From the NCBI RefSeq assembly GCF_030818955.1, contig NZ_JAUTBF010000001.1:2046001-2110000 (forward strand): DNA of 64,000 nt, written 5' to 3'. This document shows, in pieces, positions 30,721-40,054 of this stretch (within the stretch, counting starts at the first letter, position 1; the number at the start of each line of letters is the position of its first letter). A program made the translations under genes and the position numbers. The notes under the pieces were generated by a model. That model was not told the DNA's origin. It searched no databases and saw only the letters and a list, made by a program, of their open reading frames with translations. The stretch is from Microbacterium trichothecenolyticum. GTDB taxonomy: Bacteria > Actinomycetota > Actinomycetes > Actinomycetales > Microbacteriaceae.

Positions 30721-31799
30721 CAACGCCACCCCTTCCCCTCGACCGAACCTCGGCTCGGCACCAGCAGCCACAGCAGGTACAGCCCGCCGACGACACCGGT
30801 CATCCGCCCGACGGGCACCGTGAACGTCACCGGCAGGAGCTGGGTCACGAGGTCGGCGACCACGAGCAGCGCCGCCCCCATCGCCGCCGCGCCGATCACC
30901 GGCGGCGCATCCGTGCGCAGCAGGCGCCGCACGAGCTGTGGCGCAGCGAGCGCGACGAACGCGATCGGTCCGACCGCTGCCGTCGCCAGGGCGGCCAGCA
31001 CCACGGCGCACCCCACCAGCACGATCCGCGTGCGCTCCACACGCACTCCCAGCTGCGCGGCGATGTCGTCGCCGAGTTCCATCAGACTCGCCCGCCGTGA
31101 GAGCACCAGAACGATCGGGATCACGACGGCGACCCCGGCGAGCACGGGCAGCGCGTGGCTCCACTGGCGGGCGTCGAGCGAGCCGGACAGCCACAGGTTG
31201 GCCTGACTCGACGCGTCGATGGTGCCGCGCACCAGGAGCAGACCGTTGAGCGCCGCGGCGATGGCGCCCACACCGATGCCGACGAGGATCAGTTGCCGTC
31301 CGGCGATCCCCCCGCCCCGCCGCGCCAGCAGCATCACGATCACGACCGTGACGGCACCACCCACGACGGTGCCGAGCGCGACCTGCGTCGGCTGAGCACC
31401 GAACAGCACGATCTGCACCAGTGCCCCCGTCGCCGCGCCCGTGGTGAAGCCGATGACATCCGGGGAGCCGAGCGCGTTGCGCGCGAGCGACTGGAAGATC
31501 GAGCCTGACACCCCCAGCGCCGCGCCGGCCCCGATCGCGGCGAGCACGCGTGGCAGCCGCACCCCCTGCACCGCCCGGACCGTCATCGGGTCGTCCGCGA
31601 CACCGAGGACGGCGCCGGGTACCGCACCCAGGGGGATCGGCAGGCTCCCCACCGTCATCGCCACCGCGCCGGCGCCCAGTGCCACGATGGCGAGCACCAC
31701 GGTCACGACGATCGTTCGCGGTCGGACGAGGAGGGTGACGCGACCCAGCCGCAGCACTCGACGGCCGCCGGGCGCGACCGTCGTGACCGGCGCGCTCAC
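30720..31799 (-). CDS. FecCD-type iron-siderophore ABC permease (second)
   Basis: Integral membrane protein of 359 residues with about ten helices. FecCD landmarks: VRLPRVLAAIGAGAALGVSG, SLARNALGSPDVIGFTTGAA, and AAVGPIAFVALAAPQLVRRL near the C-terminus (the ATPase-contacting loop). GTG 31799 overlaps the stop of the first permease as GTGA; ATG 31811 is an alternative start. Heterodimerises with the product of 31796-32848. Confidence 0.93.
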   Translation of the reverse strand: MSAPVTTVAPGGRRVLRLGRVTLLVRPRTIVVTVVLAIVALGAGAVAMTVGSLPIPLGAVPGAVLGVADDPMTVRAVQGVRLPRVLAAIGAGAALGVSGSIFQSLARNALGSPDVIGFTTGAATGALVQIVLFGAQPTQVALGTVVGGAVTVVIVMLLARRGGGIAGRQLILVGIGVGAIAAALNGLLLVRGTIDASSQANLWLSGSLDARQWSHALPVLAGVAVVIPIVLVLSRRASLMELGDDIAAQLGVRVERTRIVLVGCAVVLAALATAAVGPIAFVALAAPQLVRRLLRTDAPPVIGAAAMGAALLVVADLVTQLLPVTFTVPVGRMTGVVGGLYLLWLLVPSRGSVEGKGWR

Positions 31800-32848
31800 A
31801 GCGGGGCCCATCGACGGCGACGCACCAGCGCCACGAAGAAGGGTCCGCCCAGGACGGCGACCATGATGCCGACACCCACTTCGCCGGGAGGTGCCACCAC
31901 GCGTCCCAGCACATCCGCGACGAGCACGAGCGCCGCCCCGAGGGCCATGGCCGTCGGCAGCATGCGCCGGTGGTCGGAACCGACCACCATCCGCGCCACG
32001 TGCGGCGCCGTCAGGCCGACGAAGGCGATCGGACCGGCCGCCGCCGTGGCACCTCCCGCGAGCACGACCACGGCCAGCCCCGCGACCGTCCACACGAGTG
32101 CCGGACGTGCTCCCAGGGCGCGCGCCGCCTCGGGACCGAGCGAGGCGGCATCCAGTGCCCGCGCCAGCAGGAGCGCGAGGACGAGTCCGGTTCCGATCAG
32201 CACGACGGCGGGCGGGAGCACGTCCACGTCTCGCCCGGCGAGGGATCCGACCGCCCATGCGCGGTACCGGTCGAAGACCATGTCGTCGCCGTTCACGATC
32301 ACGATCTGCGCCAGAGCGCCGAGTACGACGGACAGAGCCGCTCCCGCGAGCACGAGACGCACCGGGTCCGAGCCTCGACGTACTCCGCCCAGCAGCATCA
32401 CGAGGGCTCCGGCGGCGGCGGCGCCGAGGAGCGCAGCCCCGAAGTACGCGATCGGGGCGACGAGCCCGGCCACCGCGATGGCCGCGGCCACGGCCACCGC
32501 CGCACCCGCATTCACGCCGAGCAGACCGGGCTCCGCGATGGGGTTGCGGGTCAGCGACTGCATCACGACACCGGCTGCTCCCAACGCCGCACCCACCAGG
32601 AGAGCTAGAGCGGCGCGCGGCAGCCGACGGTTCATCAGCAGCAGGTGCGCGTCGTCGGAAGGGTCGAAGGCCCACATCGCGCTCCACAGGTCCGAGGGGG
32701 CGAGCATGCGGGTTCCGACGATCGAGCTCAGCACGACGAGCGTGCCGACGACCGCGGTCGCGGCGACCAGCACGAGGATCAAGCGACCGCGGCTCACGCG
32801 TGAGGGAGCGGACATCGCCGTTTCAGCTGGTGAGGAGGTGTCGATCAT
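31796..32848 (-). CDS. FecCD-type iron-siderophore ABC permease (first)
   Basis: Membrane protein of 350 residues. Same FecCD signatures as its partner: NRRLPRAALALLVGAALGAAG, SLTRNPIAEPGLLGVNAGAA and AAGPIAFVGLTAPHVARM. ATG 32848; 51 bp separate it from the binding-protein gene. Ends in an arginine-rich cytoplasmic tail. First permease of the importer operon. Confidence 0.94.
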   Translation of the reverse strand: MIDTSSPAETAMSAPSRVSRGRLILVLVAATAVVGTLVVLSSIVGTRMLAPSDLWSAMWAFDPSDDAHLLLMNRRLPRAALALLVGAALGAAGVVMQSLTRNPIAEPGLLGVNAGAAVAVAAAIAVAGLVAPIAYFGAALLGAAAAGALVMLLGGVRRGSDPVRLVLAGAALSVVLGALAQIVIVNGDDMVFDRYRAWAVGSLAGRDVDVLPPAVVLIGTGLVLALLLARALDAASLGPEAARALGARPALVWTVAGLAVVVLAGGATAAAGPIAFVGLTAPHVARMVVGSDHRRMLPTAMALGAALVLVADVLGRVVAPPGEVGVGIMVAVLGGPFFVALVRRRRWAPL

Positions 32849-32899
32849 GGCGTTCCACGATCGACCGACCGCTCCCTCCGAGCGGCCGGTCGATCCGTT

Positions 32900-33892
32900 T
32901 CAGGAGAACAGATCCCTGACGTGCTCGACGATCTCGGTCGAGCTGTACAGATCCATGCGGAAGGAGTTCGCGCCGAGTCCGTAGACCTGACCGGCGGCCA
33001 CCGAGGGCACGTTCGCCAGCACGGGGTCGGCGGCGAACCGCTTCGCGGTGTCGTCGTCGGCCGACAGGATGAAGGTCGTCTCACTGGTCAGCTGCAGCAG
33101 GTTCTCGTAGGTCGCCCACACGAAGTCGGCGCGCTGTTGCGCCTGGGTGTGCCAGGCTGGATCGGGGTCCTCGACGGTGAAGCCGAGCGATTCGAGCAGA
33201 TCCGCATGCGATCCGCCCACGCGGGCGATCGGGTTGTCCTGTCCGGGGCCGTTGAAGGAGATGACGTTGGCGGTACCGTCCGGCACGGTGATGGCGTCGG
33301 CCGTCTCGTGCACGAGGGCGTCGAAGTCCGCGATCGTCTTCTGGGCCTCGCCCTCCAGACCCGTGGCCTCTCCCAGCTCGACCGCCAGGTCCTGCCAGGT
33401 CTGAGCGCCGTAATCGACCACGATCGTGGGCGCGATCGACTGCAGGTCCGCCACCTGATCGGTCAGTGCATCGCGTCCGCTCGTGGCGACCACGATCAGG
33501 TCGGGCTCGTTCGCCATCACCGCTTCGAGATCGAACTCACCGACGCTCCAGAGATTGGTCACGGCGCGCTCCTGCGCGATGTCGGCCCACTGGTCGAACC
33601 AGACGCCGCCGACCTGCGATCCACTCGCCACCACGGGAGCGTCGATCGCGAGCAGCGTTCCGGTCACCGAGACGGCCGTCGACAGGATCCGCTTCGGCTG
33701 GACGGGGATCTCGGTCGTGGTGCCGTCTGCGTTCTCGAAGACGCGCGGCCACTCCCCGACCGCAGCCGAGGTGTCGCCGGGGATCGTCTGGTCCCCGGCG
33801 GTGGCGGCGCAACCGGAGAGGGCGAGGGCGCCCGCCAGCACGAGGCCGATCACGGCCGTCGCGCGGCGGCGCGCGGATGCGGAGATGGTCAT
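32900..33892 (-). CDS. iron-siderophore ABC transporter substrate-binding lipoprotein
   Basis: Exported lipoprotein of 330 residues, class III periplasmic-binding fold. ATG 33892 (after AAAGGAA) gives a twin-basic signal peptide with lipobox LSGC; a longer upstream start would hide it. VQPKRILSTAVSVTGTLLAIDA, NEPDLIVVATSGRDAL and SVGEFDLEAVMANEPD are typical of FhuD/FecB proteins. Captures ferric-siderophore at the cell surface and delivers it to the FecCD permeases. Divergent from the AraC gene across an iron-box-like palindrome. Confidence 0.94.
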   Translation of the reverse strand: MTISASARRRATAVIGLVLAGALALSGCAATAGDQTIPGDTSAAVGEWPRVFENADGTTTEIPVQPKRILSTAVSVTGTLLAIDAPVVASGSQVGGVWFDQWADIAQERAVTNLWSVGEFDLEAVMANEPDLIVVATSGRDALTDQVADLQSIAPTIVVDYGAQTWQDLAVELGEATGLEGEAQKTIADFDALVHETADAITVPDGTANVISFNGPGQDNPIARVGGSHADLLESLGFTVEDPDPAWHTQAQQRADFVWATYENLLQLTSETTFILSADDDTAKRFAADPVLANVPSVAAGQVYGLGANSFRMDLYSSTEIVEHVRDLFS

Positions 33893-33992
33893 GATTCCTT
33901 TCCATGGCCCCGGCCGGAAACCGACGGGGCTGTCGTCCGCGAATGCGGGTACGTGCGTCGTCGTCGGCGCGGAGCTCGGGCGCTCCTCCAAC

Positions 33993-34014
33993 GAAGTTAG
34001 GCTGTCCTTACTTC
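33993..34014. promoter_or_regulatory. DtxR/IdeR-like iron box or AraC operator
   Basis: Arms GAAGTTAGG (33993-34001) and CCTTACTTC (34006-34014) pair at eight of nine positions around CTGT. The core TTAGG...CCTTAC resembles the DtxR/IdeR box TTAGGTTAGCCTAAC. It lies between the divergent siderophore-binding-protein and AraC genes, so it can control both. Could instead be the AraC protein's own site. Confidence 0.65.
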
Positions 34015-34041
34015 ATTCGCTGCACCCGGATCGGCACATTC

Positions 34042-35475
34042 TTGTCCTCACGTTCCCTCCCCGTCCTCGAGGCGATCCCGTCCGGGCCGACGCGCACGGT
34101 GGTGCGTCCGGGAGCAGCGATGCTGGTATGGATCGCCGCCGGCTCCGCCGAGGCGACTCTCGGGTCGTCCCGATGGTCGCTCGATGCGGGGCAGGCGCTG
34201 TGGGTTCCCGCCGACGCCGGGGCCGTGGTGCGCGGCACAGAAGAAGGCTGCGTCGTGCCGATCCGCATCAGAGAGGCCGATCGGCACGCCGGGCCGACAG
34301 CGCCGTTCGTCGCCACCATCGCCGCCGACGTCGTCCCCTCGCTCGTGACCGCGTTCACCCGCAGCCTCGGAGTGCTTCACGGTGGCGGCGTCCGCGCGGC
34401 CGCCGTGCTCGGGTGGCTCGGGCACCCGACCGCGGCGATCGTCGGACCCGCCATGCCCTCCTCCCCGGATCTGCGTCGTATCGCCGACGCGCTGCTCGCC
34501 GACTCGACCCGTTCGCCCGCCTCAGTGGGCTCCGAGAACGGGATCGGCGAGAGTGTGCTGGCGCGGCGATTCCGGGCCGAGACGGGGTGGACTCCGCTGC
34601 GCTGGCGTACCCGGCACGTACTCGCAGGTGCCGCCGAGCAGGTGCGCCGAGGCCGCCGCATCGCCCTCGTCGCCGCGGAGTCCGGATACGGCAGCCCGCA
34701 GGCGTTCGCGCGAGCATTCCACCGGGAGTGGGGCGTCGCCCCCTCCGACCTCGTCGAGGGGACTCGCGGAAAGGTCGAGGTCCGACGACACGGCGCGGAG
34801 CTCGGTCCGCAGCGCAACGGGTACCACGTCGTGATCTGGGTCGCCGCGGGCAGCGTCGAGCTGCACGTCGACGACCGGACGACGATGGCCCACGCGGGTG
34901 AGATCGCCTGCCTCCCCGCCGGCACGTCCTCGGGCTTCGAGGCCGGCGCCGAGGCCGCGGTCCTTCCGCTCGGATGGCTGCCGGGAGGGATCGACGTCGG
35001 CGCCGGAGTCATCGGGCACACCACCGCGCGGACTCCGCTCCTGCGACTGTCGGCGTGGGCGTACGCAGGAGCGGACCCCGTCACCGGCGGCGACCCGAGG
35101 CTCGTTCTGCAAAACCTCCTCGGCCTCGGCGAGCCGGACGACATCCCGATCGCCGACCTGACCTACGCGCTCCTCGGACGCCTGTCAGATCAGCCGGAGG
35201 ACAAGAGATCGGCCGCGGAGCTGGCCGCGGAGCTCGGCGTCGCCCCCGCCGAGCTCCGCGACGCCGTCGAGGCCCTGACCGGCACGACGCTCGCCACGTG
35301 GCGCGCCCGCACACGGATGGCATGGGCGCGACGGCTGCTGCGCCAGGGCCTGTCCGCATCCGAGGTCGCCGACCGGGTCGGATACGCCGACGCCGCGGCC
35401 TTCAGCCGCGCATTCCGCCGCGCGCACGGCTTCTCGCCCCGAGGTTTCTCGCGCACACAGACGCGCAGACCCTGA
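34042..35475 (+). CDS. tandem AraC-type regulator (two sensor-plus-HTH modules in one chain)
   Basis: Protein of 477 residues made of two AraC-like units. Each has a cupin-like sensor half (VWIAAGSAEATLG...; VIWVAAGSVELHVDDRT) followed by a double-HTH: about 140-238 (ESVLARRFRAETGWTPLRW ... SGYGSPQAFARAFHREWGVAPSDL) and about 388-475 (AAELAAELGVAPAELRDAVE ... VGYADAAAFSRAFRRAHGFSPRGF). No ATG precedes the first sensor; TTG 34042, just downstream of the palindrome, is the best start, with GTGs further in as alternatives. Probably activates siderophore uptake on ligand binding. Fusion looks genuine: one uninterrupted frame. Confidence 0.82.
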   Translation: MSSRSLPVLEAIPSGPTRTVVRPGAAMLVWIAAGSAEATLGSSRWSLDAGQALWVPADAGAVVRGTEEGCVVPIRIREADRHAGPTAPFVATIAADVVPSLVTAFTRSLGVLHGGGVRAAAVLGWLGHPTAAIVGPAMPSSPDLRRIADALLADSTRSPASVGSENGIGESVLARRFRAETGWTPLRWRTRHVLAGAAEQVRRGRRIALVAAESGYGSPQAFARAFHREWGVAPSDLVEGTRGKVEVRRHGAELGPQRNGYHVVIWVAAGSVELHVDDRTTMAHAGEIACLPAGTSSGFEAGAEAAVLPLGWLPGGIDVGAGVIGHTTARTPLLRLSAWAYAGADPVTGGDPRLVLQNLLGLGEPDDIPIADLTYALLGRLSDQPEDKRSAAELAAELGVAPAELRDAVEALTGTTLATWRARTRMAWARRLLRQGLSASEVADRVGYADAAAFSRAFRRAHGFSPRGFSRTQTRRP

Positions 35476-35589
35476 CGCGGATCGACGGCCCGTGAAGCCG
35501 AGTCAGGCTCCCAGGTCACGCCCTATCCCGCCGCCGCACCGGTCGGCAACCCCCGAGACGAGCGGCCGCGCACCGCGGAGCATGGGCAC

Positions 35590-36670
35590 GTGGTTTGCCC
35601 GTCCCTCGACCCGAGACGATGGTGGCGCGATGCCGTCGGCGCCGATCGCCTGCTTCTCGCCGCCAAGACCGCTCTGGCCGCCGCCCTCGCGTGGTACCTC
35701 GCGCCCCTGGTGCCTTTCGCACACAGCGAGTACTCGTACTACGCGCCGCTGGGCGTGTTGGTGAGCATGTACCCCACCGTCGCCCGTTCCGCCTCCAGCG
35801 GCATGGAGGCGGTCATCGGACTCGCCGTCGGCATCGGGCTCGGGCTCGGCAGCCTCGCCGCTGTGGGGGCGGGGCTGCCCCGCATCGTCGCCGTCGCGAT
35901 GGTCATCCTCATCGGTGTACTCCTCGCGGGCGTGCGCGCACTCGGGGTCGGGCGCGATTGGGTCGCGATAGCCGGGCCTCTTCGTGCTGCTGCTCGGCGG
36001 TGCCGACCCCGACGGCTACTCGTCGTCGTACCTCATCACCATGGCCTTCGGCGTGCTCGTGGGCGTGGTCGTCAATCTCGTGGTCGTGCCACCCCTGCGC
36101 GTGCAACGCGCGGACGACAGGCTCGGCCGCCTGCGCGACGATCTGGGCCGCGCGCTGCGCGGGCTCGCAGAATCGCTTCCCCGGCACGCCTTCGACCCCG
36201 CGTCGGCCGATGCCGCTTCCGCGGGGGTGACCCGCATGCTCGCCGACGTGCGCGAGGAGGTCGATCTCGCCGACGAGAGCCGCCGCTACAACCCCCGCAG
36301 TCGGCGTCTGCGAGCCCCGCGCGATCTGAACCGCCGCCGACTCGACGCCCTCGCCGCCGCCGCCGACGCGACGCGGGAGCTGTCGTCGACCCTGGCACGG
36401 CTCACCGCCGCCCCCGAGAGTGAGAGCCGCCTCCCCGACGACGCGCGACGCGTGCTCGGCAGTGCCATCGGTGCCGCATCGCACCTCGTGACCGCCGCCG
36501 ACCCCGGGAGCGTCTCGGCGCAGCTGCGCGATGCCGAGAGGGCGCTGGCGCTCTACACCGAATGCCTTCGATCCCTCGCGGCGGAGCCGCTCGATGCCTG
36601 GGAGGCGGCGGTGAACGTGCGCCGCGTGCTCACGGCGTGCGGGCCGTTGGCCGACGCCACCGCCCGCTGA
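35590..36670 (+). CDS. FUSC family / aromatic acid exporter-like membrane protein, +1 frameshift
   Basis: From GTG 35590 the frame encodes several membrane helices (LLLAAKTALAAALAWYLAPLV, AVIGLAVGIGLGLGSLAAVG, VAMVILIGVLLAGVRAL). At GGGCCTC near 35977 one extra C is inferred, after which the next frame continues as LFVLLLGGADPDGY, another helix pair (MAFGVLVGVVVNLVVVPPL) and a helical cytoplasmic C-terminal domain of about 185 residues. Total about 360 residues, typical of half-size FUSC proteins, presumed exporters of aromatic or toxic compounds. The frameshift may be sequencing error. Confidence 0.8.
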
Positions 36671-36871
36671 TCCGCGTGCGGCCCGCGGCCAGCGGCACAC
36701 GCAGGATCTCGTCGTCGGGCGATGCCCGAGCGTGAATCTCGCCCACCGTCCGCCGCGGCCCGGTTACGCCCTCTCACCCACCCCCGCGAGGCATCGGTGG
36801 GCACCGCAGGCGCGCCTGAAGCGGCTAGACCGGAGAACCGACCGCCCCCCACCCCTCCTCGAGGAGCACCC
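36671..36871. other. intergenic leader of the LamG gene
   Basis: Two hundred bases between the FUSC and LamG genes. I see no open frame that looks coding. It ends with GAGGAG five bases before GTG 36872, a good ribosome binding site. Stops TGA (36817) and TAG (36826) close the frame that carries the LamG signal peptide, so no upstream in-frame start exists. Confidence 0.5.
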
Positions 36872-37845
36872 GTGCGCACTCAGACCCCCACGACCCCCCC
36901 CCCCCCCCCCCCCGCCGCCGTCGCCGGCTCGTCCTGCCCGTCGTCCTGGCGGGAAGCGTCGCCTCGCTCATCCTCGCGCTCGGGCTCTCGCCCACCGTCG
37001 CGGCCTTCACCGCGCAGATCCAGAACACCGTCGACACCGCCGGCAGCGGAACGCTCATCATGCAGGAGACGGTCACCACCAGCACGGGCTCGACGATCAC
37101 GTGCAAGAGCACCGACAGCACGACGATCGACATGAACAGCGCCACGTGCACCCCCATCAACAAGTACGGCGGCACGATGACGATGACGGCGACGTGGGCC
37201 GCTTTCGCCCTTCCGGGCGGGTTGCTGCACGAACCCGACCTCTCCGGCAACGGCCATCACGGAGTCTGGGCGCGGGCGAGCACGCCGTCGGGAGACATCG
37301 GCTGCGCCCGAGACACTCCCGCGTCGTCTGTCCTCTTCTCCGGGGGGCAGTGTCTGTACGTTCCCTCGTGGCAGCACAATCCGAACGTGTTCGCCCTCGA
37401 GGCGTGGTTCTCGACGACCACGGCCCCCAGCGGCAAGATCATCGGCTTCGGCGACGGCTTCCTCACCCCGGACGATCCGTCTCACTGGGATCGGCACGTC
37501 TACCTCGATGACTCGGGGCGCGTCGTTTTCGGCCTGTTCTCCAACGGCTTCGTCACCCTCGCGAGCCCGGCGGGCACGTCGTACGCCGACGGGAAATGGC
37601 ACTCGGTCATCGCCAATCTGTCCGGAGCGGGGGCCCAGCTCTACGTCGACGGCGTCCTCGTCGACGCGAACCCCTCGGTGACCACCGCGCAGAACTACGG
37701 GGGATACTGGCGCGTCGGCTGCGGACGGCTGACGTACGGGAGCTCGGCGCCGAGCACCTTCACCGGCCGCATCCAGTACGCCGCGATCTATGGGCGACCG
37801 CTCACCGCGATGGAGGCGCAGCAACATGCCGCAGCCGGTCGCTGA
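36872..37845 (+). CDS. secreted LamG/concanavalin-like protein whose frame depends on a poly-C tract
   Basis: GTG 36872 behind GAGGAG encodes VRTQTPTTPP and runs into 20 C residues. The frame after the tract that makes sense is the other one: RRRRRLVLPVVLAG then a hydrophobic stretch to SPTVAAFTAQIQNTVDTAGSGTLIMQET, a signal peptide and mature start like SipW-type cell-surface proteins, then Cys-containing linker and a LamG domain (GGLLHEPDLSGNGHHGVW, FALEAWFSTT, GKWHSVIANLSGAGAQLYVDGVLV). With 19 or 22 C the GTG would be in frame; with 20 it is not. No start codon exists in the signal-peptide frame before 37060. Probable adhesin or glycan-binding exoprotein. Confidence 0.75.
36894..36913 (+). 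repeat. poly-C tract of 20 nt inside the LamG gene
   Basis: Uninterrupted run of 20 C between codon 8 of the LamG gene and its signal peptide. Tracts this long are unstable during replication and are the standard contingency-locus element; they are also a typical artefact of two-colour Illumina chemistry. Confidence 0.9.
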
Positions 37846-37854
37846 CGCCGCCCG

Positions 37855-38655
37855 TCACATTCGCGCGTAACGCGCGCGGGCGAAGCAGAACAGGCCGTAG
37901 ACGATCAGACCGGCACCGACGAGCCACAGCACGACCTGGCCGAACGGCAGACTCGCGAGCGAGCGAAGGGCCGCGTCGATGCCGCCGGCGGTGTTCGGAT
38001 CGTGCTTCACCGCGGCGACGACGAACAGCACGCCCGTCACCCCGACGGCCACACCTTTCGCGACGTAGCCGACGGTGCCGAACACCCGGATGCCATGTCC
38101 GGCGGCGCCGCCGGGTGTCGAGAGGTGCTTCTCGAACGCCCGCGTGCAGCCGCGGATGACGAAGGCCACCCCAATGGCGGCCACGCCGATCCCGATGACG
38201 ACCAGCAGTGCCACGCCGCCGGGCATGACGAGGATCCGCGCACTGAGCGTCTGCGACGACTCCGACGAGTCGGAGCGTCCCCCGAGAGCGAGCGTCAGCG
38301 CGGTGAACGCGATGGCCGCGTAGGCAACGGCGGTCCCGACGAACTTGGCCCGGTGGCCCCAACGCTTGGTGGTGTCGGCATCTCTTTCGACCACCGCCTC
38401 GGCGATCTGCCACACGGCGAGCGCGGCGAGGCCGATCACGATCGCCCAGAGGAGCGCGAGACCGCCGGGAGCATCGCGCACCTGTTGCAGCGCACCGCTC
38501 TGGTCGGCGCTCCCGCCCCCGCCGGTGGCGATGCCGATGGCGATGATCCCGATGAGCAGGTGGAGCAGCCCGAGCACGACGTATCCCGCACGCGCCGCGG
38601 CGCGCAACGCCGTCGAGTCCTGCGCTCTGTCCGCCGCGGCCTTCGCAGTTGTCAT
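37855..38655 (-). CDS. DUF1206 integral membrane protein
   Basis: Membrane protein of 266 residues with six predicted helices arranged as three similar pairs (ARAGYVVLGLLHLLIGIIA; AKFVGTAVAYAAIAFTALTLA; GTVGYVAKGVAVGVTGVLFV), the triplicated pattern of DUF1206. Function unknown; family members are often near stress or envelope genes. ATG 38655 overlaps the PAP2 stop as ATGA, so the two are co-translated. Converges on the LamG gene, 9 bp apart. Confidence 0.92.
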   Translation of the reverse strand: MTTAKAAADRAQDSTALRAAARAGYVVLGLLHLLIGIIAIGIATGGGGSADQSGALQQVRDAPGGLALLWAIVIGLAALAVWQIAEAVVERDADTTKRWGHRAKFVGTAVAYAAIAFTALTLALGGRSDSSESSQTLSARILVMPGGVALLVVIGIGVAAIGVAFVIRGCTRAFEKHLSTPGGAAGHGIRVFGTVGYVAKGVAVGVTGVLFVVAAVKHDPNTAGGIDAALRSLASLPFGQVVLWLVGAGLIVYGLFCFARARYARM

Positions 38656-39350
38656 CCCGGCACGTTAGCGCCGGAGGAGGATTCGCCTCGGGGCCTTGCG
38701 CGCCGCACACGGAGCACTTCGACGAGGGCCCAGATGAGCGTCGCGACGACAACGCCCTCGAGGGCGCCCGCGACCACATCCGACAGCCAGTGGGCGTGCA
38801 GGTACGTGCGGCTCCACATCATGAGCAGTACCCAGGCGACCCCCGCCATCCACACCCATCGGCGACGCAGGATCAGCCCGAGACTCACCGCGATCGTCGT
38901 CGCGACCGCGGTGTGCCCCGACGGGAACGACGTCGCAACCGTCTCGGCGAGCGAGCCGTCGGGGCGATGACGGGCGATGACGGCGGCCATCGGCGCGCCG
39001 ATGGCCACGACGACGACGATGGATGCCGCGACGGTCAACGCCTCCCACCGTCGCCGCCGGACGACGAAGACGACGACGACCGCGAGACCGATCACGATCA
39101 TGCCGATCGTGCCGCCCACGATCGCGGGCACCCACGCGACGATGACGCCGACCGGAGAGGCCAGTTGCGCCATCGTGTCATCCCACCAGAGGTCGATCTC
39201 GAAGGGCGCGAGTCCGCCGACGGCGACCATGAGTCGCAGCGTCACGAAGAGCAGCGCCGCGGCGACCCCGACGACCAGCGCGATGGGTCGGCGTGCATCG
39301 ATCCAGGGACGATCGGGCTGGGTGCTGGCGGTGTCGGTCACGGCATCCAT
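38652..39350 (-). CDS. PAP2 superfamily membrane phosphatase
   Basis: Membrane phosphatase of 232 residues with about six helices. Conserved PAP2 blocks are present: a degenerate KxxxxxxRP region (AVIARHRPDG), PSGHT (FPSGHTAVATTIA) and the third motif SRTYLHAHWLSDVVAG with catalytic His. Acts on lipid or isoprenyl pyrophosphates at the outer membrane face. ATG 39350 is chosen because upstream residues belong to a different frame context; coupled to DUF1206. Confidence 0.92.
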   Translation of the reverse strand: MDAVTDTASTQPDRPWIDARRPIALVVGVAAALLFVTLRLMVAVGGLAPFEIDLWWDDTMAQLASPVGVIVAWVPAIVGGTIGMIVIGLAVVVVFVVRRRRWEALTVAASIVVVVAIGAPMAAVIARHRPDGSLAETVATSFPSGHTAVATTIAVSLGLILRRRWVWMAGVAWVLLMMWSRTYLHAHWLSDVVAGALEGVVVATLIWALVEVLRVRRARPRGESSSGANVPG

Positions 39351-39433
39351 GGAGGAATCGTGCCAGGACGACCGCGGGGAAGAAGAGCCGTTGCGCGGAG
39401 GGCGCGCGATACTCTCTCGGCGCGCCCGCCCGG

Positions 39434-40054
39434 TCAGTGCGGCCGTGCCGAGGCGATGAGCATCTCCAGCCCCCGCTCGAACGCCCGCGTCGCGAGAGGA
39501 TCGTCGGGGTCTTCGGCGTCGAGTGTTTCGAAGGCCGCCGCGAACCGCGGCACACTCTCTTCTTGCCCAGCCGGGTCGAACACGACCCGAGGGCCCGACA
39601 TGTCGAGGACGCTGCCGAGGATGAACGACTCGAACGCGGTCAGGAGCGGGAGCACGTCGCGGCTCTGCCACCCGACGGCTTCGGCGGCCACCGCGAACTG
39701 CTCGTACCCGGCCAGCAGCACCGGTGCCGAGGCGCGCTCGGTCATCAGCAGCGGGATCGCCCGCGCGTGCTGGGCGAAGGCCCGGCGGTACGACCAGGCC
39801 CACGCGCGCAGACCCTCCTCCCACGGCTTCTCGCTCAGCGGCGCGAAGTCGATGTGCCGCGAGACGAGCGCCCGCACGTCTTCGACCATGGCGGCGCGGT
39901 TGGCGACGTGGTTGTAGAGCGAGGTGGGGTTGACCCCGAGCCGGGCGGCGACGCGTCGCACGCTCGCTCCGTCGGGGCCGTGGCGATCGACGAGCGCGAG
40001 TGCCGTGCGCGCGATGAGCTCGCGGCTCAGCAGCGGCTTCGAGGGACGAGCGAT
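39434..40054 (-). CDS. TetR family regulator, possible non-canonical ATC start
   Basis: Regulator of about 206 residues. HTH in about the first 55 residues: SRELIARTALALVDRHGPDGASVRRVAARLGVNPTSLYNHVANRAAMVEDV. The C-terminal domain resembles TetR_C proteins. No ATG, GTG or TTG lies at the expected start; instead GGAGG (40060-40064, minus strand) sits 5 nt before ATC at 40054, which would give (M)ARPSKPLLSREL. A start-codon sequencing error or a longer start near 40143 are alternatives. Divergent from the amidase operon and its likely repressor. Confidence 0.85.
   Translation of the reverse strand: MARPSKPLLSRELIARTALALVDRHGPDGASVRRVAARLGVNPTSLYNHVANRAAMVEDVRALVSRHIDFAPLSEKPWEEGLRAWAWSYRRAFAQHARAIPLLMTERASAPVLLAGYEQFAVAAEAVGWQSRDVLPLLTAFESFILGSVLDMSGPRVVFDPAGQEESVPRFAAAFETLDAEDPDDPLATRAFERGLEMLIASARPH

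Noticed and set aside
35190..35519. Open frame antisense to the second AraC HTH
   Set aside because: No recognisable protein features; the AraC frame is clearly coding.
36732..37511. Alternative His/Arg/Pro-rich frame through the LamG region
   Set aside because: Low-complexity composition expected from the wrong frame of a GC-rich gene; LamG signals are in the other frame.
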